From the NCBI GenBank assembly GCA_030043175.1, contig JASHYD010001437.1, forward strand, positions 1 through 7,271: a DNA stretch of 7,271 bases, in the 5' to 3' direction. This document shows positions 1 through 6,092 of this stretch, piece by piece; the first letter of the stretch is position 1, and each line of letters starts with the position of its first letter. A program made the position numbers and the translations under genes. The stretch is from Xanthobacteraceae bacterium. Its GTDB lineage: Bacteria > Pseudomonadota > Alphaproteobacteria > Rhizobiales > Xanthobacteraceae. The notes beneath the pieces are model-generated. The model saw nothing but the letters and a program-made list of their open reading frames with translations. It made no database searches and was not told the DNA's origin.

Positions 1-197
1 GGAAAGCGGGCGTAGATCGTGGGCTTTCCCGAGCGCGCGGCCTCGGCGATCTCCTCGATGCTCGCACCCTCGAATCCACGCTCGAGAAAGACCTTCCGGG
101 CCGCCCCGAGGATGCGCTCCTCGACCGCTCCCGCGAGTTCCTTCGGCGGGCGGCCGGCGCGCACCGCGGTACGGGGCGCGCGAGGCTTCGTGGCCAC
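1..197 (-). CDS. TetR/AcrR-family transcriptional repressor, N-terminal part (cut by window edge)
   Basis: This leftward reading frame enters the window from the divergent region and runs off the left edge, so only about 65 residues are visible. They form a typical TetR DNA-binding domain. A basic leader with an AGRPP motif is followed by helix 1 (EERILGAARKVFLERGFEG), then the helix-turn-helix ASIEEIAEAARSGKPTIYARF, which matches the family pattern T/S-x-x-x-I-A-x-x-A-G-x-S-x-x-x-I/L-Y-x-x-F. I chose the GTG start at 197 because AAGGAG lies six bases upstream of it. An in-frame ATG at 251 would add 18 residues but has no Shine-Dalgarno sequence. The ligand-binding domain is outside the window, so the inducer cannot be read. 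The gene is divergent from the efflux operon, and two inverted repeats lie between them, so it is most likely their local repressor and its own. Family assignment is firm; the target is inferred. Confidence 0.9.
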   Translation of the reverse strand, partial: MATKPRAPRTAVRAGRPPKELAGAVEERILGAARKVFLERGFEGASIEEIAEAARSGKPTIYARF

Positions 198-304
198 CGG
201 TTGCTCCTTCAAGTCATTTTGCACTTCGTTTTTCGCCTTCAACTCATTCATTTGATAGCCATTTTACCCGATTGCGGCCCAGCCGACTGCTTTCACTGCA
301 CCTC

Positions 305-333
305 AACATATGCATATCTGACCTGCTTGTAAA
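305..333 (-). promoter_or_regulatory. Predicted sigma70-type promoter for the tetR gene
   Basis: Read on the minus strand, TTTACA (333-328; five of six match TTGACA) is followed after exactly 17 bases by TATGTT (310-305; four of six match TATAAT). The promoter points toward the repressor gene, leaving a leader of roughly 100 bases before the GTG start. Its -35 lies eight bases from operator-like site 1, so a bound repressor could hinder it. This is prediction from sequence only. Confidence 0.5.
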
Positions 334-336
334 TAG

Positions 337-354
337 AACGGAACCGTATTGTTT
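337..354. promoter_or_regulatory. Operator-like inverted repeat 1 (imperfect), between the divergent -35 elements
   Basis: The site AACGGAACCGTATTGTTT has half-sites GAAC (341-344) and GTTT (351-354) around a 6-base centre. It agrees with site 2 at 14 of 18 positions. It sits in the 24-base gap between the tetR -35 (328-333) and the efflux -35 (358-363), where one bound dimer could affect both promoters. A second, overlapping symmetry, AATAGAA (332-338) with TTCTATT (353-359), surrounds it. Binding by the adjacent TetR protein is inferred from position and from the repeat of the motif. Confidence 0.6.
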
Positions 355-357
355 CTA

Positions 358-386
358 TTGACGCGGCCGCTCGATGGCAGTATCTC
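358..386 (+). promoter_or_regulatory. Predicted sigma70-type promoter for the efflux operon
   Basis: TTGACG (358-363; five of six match TTGACA) is followed by a 17-base spacer and TATCTC (381-386), a weak -10 whose first three bases match. A TTGAC/17/TATC pattern is acceptable for alphaproteobacterial housekeeping promoters. The expected start point is near 393, just before operator-like site 2, which would be covered when the repressor is bound. Confidence 0.5.
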
Positions 387-395
387 CTGCAAAGA

Positions 396-413
396 AACGA
401 AACGGTACCGTTT
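396..413. promoter_or_regulatory. Operator-like inverted repeat 2 (perfect 14-bp palindrome)
   Basis: AACGAAACGGTACCGTTT contains the perfect palindrome AAACGGTACCGTTT (400-413). Its centre is 59 bases from that of site 1, about five to six helical turns. It lies immediately after the predicted efflux transcription start, a position where a repressor blocks promoter escape. The perfect symmetry and the second copy of the same half-site spacing make this the stronger of the two predicted TetR operators. Confidence 0.7.
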
Positions 414-448
414 TATTTTGAACGCACCGACATCAAGGAGTGGCAATC

Positions 449-1735
449 ATGTTGGAAGACAGTGCTCTGGAAAGAGGCGAACTCGAGTTTCACGAGATCG
501 ATAGCCCCCAATCCGTTCCGGACTTCGACTCCGAGCCGAACAACCGGCCCTCGAGCCCGCAGGTCGAGGCGTGGGCACCCGGGCGACGGAAAAGCCCTGC
601 CGCCCCGCAGCCCGAACGGCCGACGCAGCCCCAGGACGGGCAGCCGGCGACGATCAGTAAGAAGCCCAGCAAAGGTGTCCGCAAGGGCCGCGCCGCGGTC
701 TATGCCATCGGCGCGCTGCTTCTCGCGGCGGCCCTGGGCGGCGGCTACGTTTACCTGGACAACGCCGAGCACTTCCAATCCACCGATGATGCCTTCATCG
801 CGGCGCGGCAATCCTCGCTCGCTCCCAAAGTGTCCGGCTACATCACGGCGGTCCCCGTCACCGACAACCAGCATGTCGCCGCTGGCGACGTGATCGCCGG
901 CATCGACGACCGCGATTACCGCATCGCGCTCGATCAAACCGAGGCGCAAGTAGCGGCGGCGCAGGCCAGCATCGAGAACATCGACGCACAGCTCCAAGTG
1001 CAGCAGGCGCAGATCAGCGCCAACGAGGCGCAGGTCGAGCAGGCGCAGGCGGCGCTGGTGTTCGCGGAGCAACAGAACGCGCGCTATCAGGATTTGGCGC
1101 TGAAAGGCGCGGGCTCCGTCCAGAACGCGCAGCAGTACAGCTCTCAGCTCCGCCAGCAGCAGCACGCGCTGGCGAGCGCGCAGGCCACTCTTAAGCTGGC
1201 ACAGCGGCAAATCGAGGCGCTGAAGGCGCAACGCAGCAGTGCCGTCGCGAGCCTGGCGCAGGCCCAGGCCCAGCGCGACCAAGCGCAACTCAATCTTTCC
1301 TACACGACCGTGCGGGCGGCGCAGCGGGGGCGTGTCGTCAACCTTAGCGCTGCCGTCGGCCAATTCGCACAGCCGGGCACGAACCTGGCCATGTTCGTGC
1401 CGGATCAGATCTGGGTCACCGCGAACTTCAAGGAGATTCAGCTCGATCGTATGCGGCCCGAAGAGCCGGTGACGCTCCAGATCGACGCCTATCCGGGACG
1501 CGCGATCCGCGGCCACGTCGACAGCATTCAGCCCGGATCCGGCACCGCATTCTCTCTGCTGCCCGCGCAGAACGCCACCGGCAACTACGTCAAGATCGTC
1601 CAGCGCGTGCCGGTCAAGATCATCATCGATAATCCGCCCACCGACGTCGCGCTCGGCCCGGGTATGTCGGTCGTCCCGACGGTGCGAGTCGATCTCAAGC
1701 CCTCGCTCCTCGAGCGGCTGAGGGGGTGGCTATGA
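449..1735 (+). CDS. emrA: EmrA/HlyD-family membrane fusion (periplasmic adaptor) protein of an MFS efflux pump
   Basis: The encoded protein, 428 residues, would link the inner-membrane transporter made by the next gene to an outer-membrane channel. I chose ATG 449 because AAGGAG (435-440) lies eight bases upstream; the GTG at 440 overlaps that site. Residues 1-80 are a Pro/Ser/charge-rich cytoplasmic tail, longer than in typical EmrA. A single membrane helix follows at about 83-103. The short form of the family signature, QSTDDAFI, comes next, then the first half of a lipoyl-like domain (APKVSGYI...NQHVAAGDVI). A long Gln/Ala-rich coiled-coil hairpin spans about 157-280. The second lipoyl half (TTVRAAQRGRVV, VGQFAQPG) and the beta-barrel follow. 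The latter carries the EmrA-like stretch ATGNYVKIVQRVPVKI near 376-391. The stop codon overlaps the next start as ATGA, and two operator-like sites lie upstream. No TolC-type outer-membrane gene is present here. Family assignment is firm; substrate is unknown. Confidence 0.93.
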   Translation: MLEDSALERGELEFHEIDSPQSVPDFDSEPNNRPSSPQVEAWAPGRRKSPAAPQPERPTQPQDGQPATISKKPSKGVRKGRAAVYAIGALLLAAALGGGYVYLDNAEHFQSTDDAFIAARQSSLAPKVSGYITAVPVTDNQHVAAGDVIAGIDDRDYRIALDQTEAQVAAAQASIENIDAQLQVQQAQISANEAQVEQAQAALVFAEQQNARYQDLALKGAGSVQNAQQYSSQLRQQQHALASAQATLKLAQRQIEALKAQRSSAVASLAQAQAQRDQAQLNLSYTTVRAAQRGRVVNLSAAVGQFAQPGTNLAMFVPDQIWVTANFKEIQLDRMRPEEPVTLQIDAYPGRAIRGHVDSIQPGSGTAFSLLPAQNATGNYVKIVQRVPVKIIIDNPPTDVALGPGMSVVPTVRVDLKPSLLERLRGWL

Positions 1736-3324
1736 GTGCCGCGGCGACACGAACCGGCGCTCTCGCCGCTGCAAGCGGCGTGGCCGCCAACCCATGGGTG
1801 ATCGCCATCGTCATCGCGCTCGCGAGCTTCATGGAGGTGCTCGACACCACCATCGCCAACGTGGCGCTGCCCTACATCGCGGGCGGCATGGGGGTGAGCG
1901 AGGACGAAGCCTCGTGGGTGGTGACGACGTATCTCGTGTCCAACGCCATCATCCTGACGGCCAGCAGCTTTCTCGCTCGCATGTTCGGCCGCAAAACCTT
2001 CTTCCTGATCTGCCTCGGACTGTTCACGCTGAGCTCGCTACTGTCCGGCGTTGCCCCGAACCTGCAATTGCTGCTGCTGTTCCGCATCCTGCAGGGGTTC
2101 GGCGGCGGCGGCATGGTGCCCGTCGCACAATCGATCCTCGCAGATAGCTTCCCGCCGGAGAAACGCGGCCAGGCCTTCGCGCTGTTCGGCGTTGCGGTGG
2201 TGGTGGCGCCGGTGGTCGGGCCGACGCTCGGCGGTTGGATCTCCGACAATTGGTCCTGGCAGTGGGACTTTCTGATCAATGTACCAGTCGGCGTGCTGGC
2301 GATGGCACTGATCGCGGTGCTGCTGCGCGAGCACAAGGGCGTGCCGGCGCGGCAGCAAGGCCACGGGTTCGACGTCATCGGATTCGTTCTGGTCGCTACC
2401 TTCCTGGGTGCGCTCGAGGTCGTGCTCGACCGCGGCCTGGAGGACGACTGGTTCGCCTCGCCCTTCATCGTCACGTTCTCGATCATCTGCGCGGCGGCGT
2501 TCGTGCTGATGATTCCGTGGGAGATGCGCCGCCGCAATCCGATGATCGACCTCAAGATGGTGGCAACACGCCAGTTCGGCTCCGCCTTCGCGGTGATGCT
2601 GGCAACCGGCGCCATTCTGCTCGCGACCACCCAGTTCCTGCCGCAGCTGGTGCAGCAGAATTTCGGCTACACCGCAACCTGGGCCGGCCTCCTGCTTTCG
2701 CCGGGCGGCCTCGTCACCATGGTTATGATGTTCGCCGTCGGCCGTCTCGCGGCCAAGGTGCAGCCCAAATACCTCATTATCGGCGGCGCGGTGCTCATCG
2801 CAGTCTCGATGTACCAGATGACCCACGTCTACGGTGATCTCGGCTTCTGGTACATGGCGCAGTCGCGCATGCTGCTCTGCGTCGGACTCCCGCTGATCTT
2901 CATTCCGATCATGACCGCGTCCTACGACGGCGTTCCGCAATCCAAGACCGACCAGGCCTCGGCCTTGATCAACGCGGCGCGCAACACCGGCGGCTCGATC
3001 GGCGTCTCAATCATCTCGAACGTGCTGATGCATCGCGAGCAATTCCATCAGAGCCGGCTCGTCGAAAGCGTGCTCCCGTCGAGCGTCCAATATCAGGACA
3101 CGCTTCACCGCATGACGGATTATTTCGTGGCGCAGGGCAACTCCCTGCTCCAGGCGCAGCAGCAGGCGACCCAATGGATCGGACAGCAGGTGCAGGCCCA
3201 GGCGTCGTTCATCGCCTATATGGACGCCTTCTGGGTGCTGGCGTTGATCTCGCTCGCCATGGTTCCGCTCGCACTGACCCTGCGCAAGATCAAGCTCGGC
3301 GGTCCCGTTCATGTCGGCCATTGA
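1732..3324 (+). CDS. emrB: EmrB-type DHA2 major facilitator superfamily drug:H+ antiporter (14 TM)
   Basis: This 530-residue inner-membrane transporter is of the size expected for the 14-helix DHA2 family. The start ATG overlaps the stop of the adaptor gene (ATGA) and has AGGGGG just upstream; a GTG at 1726 would add only two residues. Helix 1 carries motif D1 with Asp38 (EVLDTTIANVALP). The loop between helices 2 and 3 holds a motif A remnant (FLARMFGRK, about 80-88). Motif B is RILQG (Arg118, Gln121). Antiporter motif C runs GVAVVVAPVVGPTLGG (153-168). The family stretch ending FLINVPVG is at 180-187, although the usual WRW is SWQW here. A long extracytoplasmic loop before the last helix has Gln-rich sequence, as in EmrB homologues. 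It should use the proton gradient to expel hydrophobic compounds through the adaptor. Substrates cannot be deduced; plant phenolics or antibiotics are plausible for a soil bacterium. Confidence 0.94.
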   Translation: MSAAATRTGALAAASGVAANPWVIAIVIALASFMEVLDTTIANVALPYIAGGMGVSEDEASWVVTTYLVSNAIILTASSFLARMFGRKTFFLICLGLFTLSSLLSGVAPNLQLLLLFRILQGFGGGGMVPVAQSILADSFPPEKRGQAFALFGVAVVVAPVVGPTLGGWISDNWSWQWDFLINVPVGVLAMALIAVLLREHKGVPARQQGHGFDVIGFVLVATFLGALEVVLDRGLEDDWFASPFIVTFSIICAAAFVLMIPWEMRRRNPMIDLKMVATRQFGSAFAVMLATGAILLATTQFLPQLVQQNFGYTATWAGLLLSPGGLVTMVMMFAVGRLAAKVQPKYLIIGGAVLIAVSMYQMTHVYGDLGFWYMAQSRMLLCVGLPLIFIPIMTASYDGVPQSKTDQASALINAARNTGGSIGVSIISNVLMHREQFHQSRLVESVLPSSVQYQDTLHRMTDYFVAQGNSLLQAQQQATQWIGQQVQAQASFIAYMDAFWVLALISLAMVPLALTLRKIKLGGPVHVGH

Positions 3325-3330
3325 TCAAAT

Positions 3331-3365
3331 TGAGCCATGGACGCGCAGGGAAGCGCCATGTCTCA
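3331..3365 (+). terminator. Stem-loop just after the efflux operon (possible transcript end or 3' stabiliser)
   Basis: Six bases after the transporter stop, TGAGCCATGGACGC (3331-3344) pairs with GCGCCATGTCTCA (3353-3365). The 12-bp stem has one mismatch and one bulged A, and the loop is eight bases. No T-run follows, so it does not meet the usual rule for an intrinsic terminator. It may instead protect the 3' end or slow the polymerase. It separates the pump genes from the dehydrogenase gene. Confidence 0.4.
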
Positions 3366-3433
3366 ATGACTCACAAGCCGACATAAAGAGCCGCTGAGAA
3401 GCAGGCAATCCCGCTGAACGCTTTTTTTCTAGC

Positions 3434-3448
3434 CGCAGGTCGCCTGCG
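3434..3448 (+). other. Short hairpin in the leader of the dehydrogenase gene
   Basis: CGCAGG-TCG-CCTGCG forms a perfect 6-bp stem with a three-base loop, followed by TTT. It stands 26 bases before the GAAGGA ribosome-binding site of the downstream dehydrogenase and follows a run of seven T (3422-3428). It could be a weak terminator or attenuator between the pump genes and the dehydrogenase, or chance pairing in GC-rich DNA. Confidence 0.25.
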
Positions 3449-3488
3449 TTTAGTGATAAAGCCTGCTCAAAAGCGAAGGAAGGCAGCC

Positions 3489-4220
3489 ATGGAAATCGCA
3501 GGAAGGACAGCGCTGGTGACTGGCGCGAACAGGGGCCTGGGACACACCTTTGCCGCGGCGCTGATGCAGGCCGGGGCCTCGAAGGTCTATGCCGGCGCGC
3601 GCGACCCTTCGACCGTGAGCGATCCACTTTTCACGCCCTTGCGCCTCGACGTCACATCGCCGGCCGACATCGCCGCGGCGGCCGAGACCTGCGGCGATGT
3701 CGAGATCCTCATCAACAACGCCGGGGCGATGTTCGCGACGTCTGTGCTCGCGGAGAACGCGGAGGAGATGCTGCGGCGGGAGATGGAGGTGAACGTGTTC
3801 GGTATGCTGGCGATGGCCCGGGCATTCGCGCCGCTTCTGGCCCGCAACGGCGGCGGCGCCATCATCAACATGCTTTCGGTAGTAAGCTGGTATGTTTACC
3901 CCTTCAATTCGACCTATGGCGCGACCAAACATGCCGCCCTCGCCGTCACGGAAGGGCTGCGCATCCAGCTGAAGGCGCAGGGCACGCGTGTGATTGGAGT
4001 CTATGCCGGCCTTATCGACACCGAAATGGGCGCGGCGCTGTCGTCCGGCCCAAAGACGTCCCAGCAACAGGTCGCTGGGAAGACCATCGAAGGCATTCTC
4101 AGTGGTCTCGATCACGTCCTCGCCGACGAAAGGGCCGAAGAGCTGTGGCGGGCCACGCGGGACGATCTCGTGATGCTGCAGGGCGAGATGCAGACCCAGT
4201 GGGACCGTCGTTCGACGTGA
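3489..4220 (+). CDS. Classical short-chain dehydrogenase/reductase (SDR)
   Basis: This cytoplasmic oxidoreductase has 243 residues, the usual size for classical SDRs with a Rossmann fold. ATG 3489 was chosen because GAAGGA (3475-3480) lies eight bases upstream. The cofactor glycine motif TGANRGLG is at 11-18, the adenine-contact Asp54-Val55 follows, and NNAG is at 76-79. The active site is complete: Asn102, Ser130 (13 residues before the tyrosine), Tyr143 and Lys147 in YGATK. Arg15 and Arg38 favour NADP(H) over NAD(H), by family rule. The usual PG after the active site is replaced by YAGLIDTEM. It shares the strand of the pump operon but is separated by 164 bases with two hairpins, so it may or may not be cotranscribed. 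No copy of the operator motif was seen before it. The substrate is unknown; acting on a compound related to the pump substrate is only a guess from proximity. Confidence 0.92.
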   Translation: MEIAGRTALVTGANRGLGHTFAAALMQAGASKVYAGARDPSTVSDPLFTPLRLDVTSPADIAAAAETCGDVEILINNAGAMFATSVLAENAEEMLRREMEVNVFGMLAMARAFAPLLARNGGGAIINMLSVVSWYVYPFNSTYGATKHAALAVTEGLRIQLKAQGTRVIGVYAGLIDTEMGAALSSGPKTSQQQVAGKTIEGILSGLDHVLADERAEELWRATRDDLVMLQGEMQTQWDRRST

Positions 4221-4239
4221 GCCGCGTGATCACGTCTTT
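4214..4239 (+). terminator. Weak intrinsic terminator overlapping the SDR stop codon
   Basis: GACGTGA (4214-4220) pairs perfectly with TCACGTC (4230-4236) around a nine-base loop, and TTT follows. The left arm includes the dehydrogenase stop codon. The T-run is short, so termination may be partial. The position, exactly at the gene end and followed by a gene-poor stretch, supports it. Confidence 0.42.
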
Positions 4240-4743
4240 ACGGTCGAGATGGTTAGGCAATATCACCATCGTCTGACATCTTGGACCGCTAAGGGTGACT
4301 TTCAGGACCAAATCCCGGTTGCCCATCTATGGGGCCGGGCTTCCTACATGACCTGACGTTCTGCAAAGTTACGTTGTCCTGAACAACGCGCTCGGGTCGC
4401 CCGCGTGTTTTCATCGTAAACTGCCCGATCACCGCCAACCGCTCTCCGCCCAAACGGCTCGGCAGACGCCTCCGCGTCTTCCGGCCTGGCAAAGCCACAA
4501 CACCACGAAGTCACTGTCACCGCGGCCGCTTCATCTCATGACCCCAATTGGCACCGGCCGGCGGTCTTGAAGCCACAACTGGCTGGGTGGGGATTATGAA
4601 CACGGCCCCAAGACGCTTGATCCTCGGGTCCCACGCCGCCAGGGTGGCGACAGTCAAGCAAAAGAGCGGCGCATCATCTTACCGGCGAATGCAGAGGCGC
4701 GCGCGTGCACGCGTCCCGAGCCGATAGTCAGCGAGGCGGTGAG
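4240..4743. other. Gene-poor stretch, no recognisable coding sequence
   Basis: About 500 bases were read in all frames on both strands without a convincing gene. The few open stretches, such as a leftward one of 69 residues at 4289-4498, are Arg/Pro-rich, lack ribosome-binding sites and resemble no family I know. No tRNA, insertion-sequence end or operator-like copy was seen. It may be decayed sequence or a leader or regulatory zone for the exported-protein gene to its right. Confidence 0.5.
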
Positions 4744-4765
4744 GTTGGGGGGCCCGGTCCCCAAC
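4744..4765. repeat. GC-rich hairpin, 7-bp perfect stem
   Basis: GTTGGGG (4744-4750) and CCCCAAC (4759-4765) form a perfect stem with an eight-base loop. It directly abuts the AT-rich inverted repeat that follows. It lacks a following T-run on the plus strand, so it is not an obvious terminator. Confidence 0.5.
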
Positions 4766-4766
4766 A

Positions 4767-4799
4767 AAATAAATTTTGCATATCTTACGAAATTTATTT
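4767..4799. repeat. AT-rich perfect 10-bp inverted repeat
   Basis: AAATAAATTT (4767-4776) and AAATTTATTT (4790-4799) are exact inverse complements 13 bases apart. In RNA the stem could grow by a G-U and a G-C pair. The stretch is strikingly AT-rich against its GC-rich surroundings and ends 78 bases before the start chosen for the exported protein. It could be a binding site for a regulator or nucleoid protein, an RNA stem in a leader, or the scar of an insertion. None of these can be decided here. Confidence 0.55.
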
Positions 4800-4877
4800 A
4801 GCATAAAAACTCTATTTCTCCATAATAAGATTAAGGCGCTTTACGCGAGTAGTGGCTGCTCGGCAGCGAGGCTTTCC

Positions 4878-5717
4878 ATGAAATTAGCGGTCGCGGTATC
4901 AGTTGCGGCAGCGGCGGCCGGCGTGGCCGGTGACCGCGCGGACGATTTTTGGCCGATACCCCGTCCTTCCTTTGCAGAGCTGCTGCAATTTCCCCTGCGG
5001 TCAAATCCAGAGCCGATCAGCGCAGATCAGGCAGTTATGGTCAGGCCGCAGAGCGCGGATGCGGAGGGTTTGACGGAGCCAACACCAAAGGCTGAGGAAT
5101 CCTCAAATCCAGACTCCGAACTGCCCGAGATTTCTGGCGTCCCGCCATGGGCGTGGCCAGTCGCGCCGCTGGCATCAAAGCCGAGGCCGGCGCCAGTGTG
5201 GCCGTCGTGGCTGTGGCCACCGTTGCTGCAATGGTATTGGGCGCCGGGCTCGCCGATCGTGTCTTGGACGTGGGAGCCGGCGCCACAGCCGGAGTTGCCT
5301 GAGACGAACGGGATTGCGTCAACTATCGTGCTGACGATGGGGCCCGGCGCAAAACCGCCTTTATGGCTCCAGAATGTAGCCAGCACGACGATCGCCGCGA
5401 TATCGCCGCCCCCGTGGCCACGTGTGCCGGTACCCGATTTCCGGGTCCCGACGGGGCGTAGCCGCTTCGCGCACGAGAAGAACTTGGAGCCTCCGCAGCA
5501 ATTTGTGCGGTGGTCGGATCGGTGGGAGAACGTACTACCGGATGTTCGTGAAGTTGATCGACGCTGTCGAGCAATTGGCAGCAAATCTCCGACTCGAGGA
5601 GTTATTCGAGGTTGCGCCCACCGCGTGGCCGACCGGTGCCTCATCATCCGCATCGATGATCCCGGCGTAGCGCGGCACGAACTGGCGCACTGCAACGGGT
5701 GGAAGCATCCGTCGTAA
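4878..5717 (+). CDS. Putative exported Pro/Trp-rich protein with C-terminal HExxHxxGxxH zinc-site motif
   Basis: I cannot assign a named family. From ATG 4878 (GAGG six bases upstream) the protein has 279 residues. The frame is also open back to a TTG at 4776, but the ATG start places a signal-like segment first: MKLAVAVSVAAAAAGVAG. An acidic, Pro-rich stretch follows, then residues 91-132 with nine Trp, eight of them in four W-x-W units (W91/93, 111/113, 119/121, 130/132). The C-terminal third looks globular, with Cys230, 246, 254 and 272, suited to disulfides outside the cytoplasm. It ends in HELAHCNGWKH (267-277), which fits the HExxHxxGxxH zinc ligand and catalytic Glu pattern of metzincin-type peptidases. 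The motif is only two residues from the end, so peptidase activity is uncertain; it may only bind metal. I have an impression of similar HE-x-x-HCNGW tails in rhizobial hypothetical proteins but could not check this. No partner gene is adjacent. Confidence 0.6.
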   Translation: MKLAVAVSVAAAAAGVAGDRADDFWPIPRPSFAELLQFPLRSNPEPISADQAVMVRPQSADAEGLTEPTPKAEESSNPDSELPEISGVPPWAWPVAPLASKPRPAPVWPSWLWPPLLQWYWAPGSPIVSWTWEPAPQPELPETNGIASTIVLTMGPGAKPPLWLQNVASTTIAAISPPPWPRVPVPDFRVPTGRSRFAHEKNLEPPQQFVRWSDRWENVLPDVREVDRRCRAIGSKSPTRGVIRGCAHRVADRCLIIRIDDPGVARHELAHCNGWKHPS

Positions 5718-6092
5718 GCGTTATTGATCCATCGGTCGAACCACGCCGTCCTGCCACATCCGCTAAACGTCCGCGGCAGTACCGGCGTCGAGCCATCTCC
5801 CGAGCTTAGCTCGCGAGCGCGGCGCACACTGGCTTCACGTCGATTTCGAGAGTTCTATCGCAGGTGTGGGTTCCGCCATAGTGAAGCGGGCCTCCTCTGA
5901 CTCTAAGCCCGCCCACGCCCCGCGTGATGGCGAGGTCGGGATCTTCCACTCATCCATCGCTTCCGCGATGAGAAGTTCGAGTTCGGGTAGGAAGGCAACA
6001 ATGGACTCGCTATGCGCGACAGATTTGGATGCTCTGCTAGAGGTCCTCGACTGCACCCATAACGGCCCTCACGTCTCTCTTGAATTTTTGTT
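5718..6092. other. Unassigned stretch between exported protein and DUF2199 remnant
   Basis: Nothing convincing was found here. A rightward frame (5866-6126) and a leftward one (5835-6056) are open for 86 and 73 residues. Both lack clear ribosome-binding sites and known motifs. The leftward one contains LLIAEAMDEWKIP, which faintly recalls the start of serine beta-lactamase-like hydrolases, but nothing after it agrees. Small perfect palindromes occur, for example CGAGCTTAGCTCG at 5801-5813. The stretch probably contains foreign or decayed DNA that replaced the front of the following gene. Confidence 0.4.

Noticed and set aside
413..1516. Long leftward frame of 367 residues across the adaptor gene
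   Set aside because: It is opposite a clear EmrA-type coding sequence and is Arg/Leu-rich with no family features, so it is a shadow frame.
2038..2940. Long leftward frame of 300 residues across the transporter gene
   Set aside because: It is antisense to the unmistakable DHA2 transporter; its His/Arg/Glu-rich composition mirrors hydrophobic codons on the other strand.
5147..5302. Small hydrophobic frame (51 residues, Ala/Val-rich, possible single membrane helix) inside the exported-protein gene
   Set aside because: No ribosome-binding site before its ATG, and Ala/Val-rich frames arise easily opposite Trp/Pro/Gly codons. Kept only as a note within the W-x-W finding.
5801..5818. Overlapping small palindromes CGAGCTTAGCTCG and GCTCGCGAGC
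   Set aside because: They are short, are not repeated elsewhere in the window, and are not placed at a promoter or gene end; chance is sufficient in GC-rich DNA.
5027..5827. Long leftward reading frame of 266 residues opposite the exported-protein gene
   Set aside because: It runs antisense to a frame that has a signal-like start, a ribosome-binding site and a recognisable HExxHxxGxxH end. Its translation is Gly/Ser/His-rich without known motifs, as expected for a shadow in GC-rich DNA.
5835..6056. Leftward frame with LLIAEAMDEWKIP, recalling the N-terminus of serine beta-lactamase-like hydrolases
   Set aside because: The likeness is limited to about a dozen residues. A frameshift would be needed to continue it, and no S-x-x-K or later motif follows.
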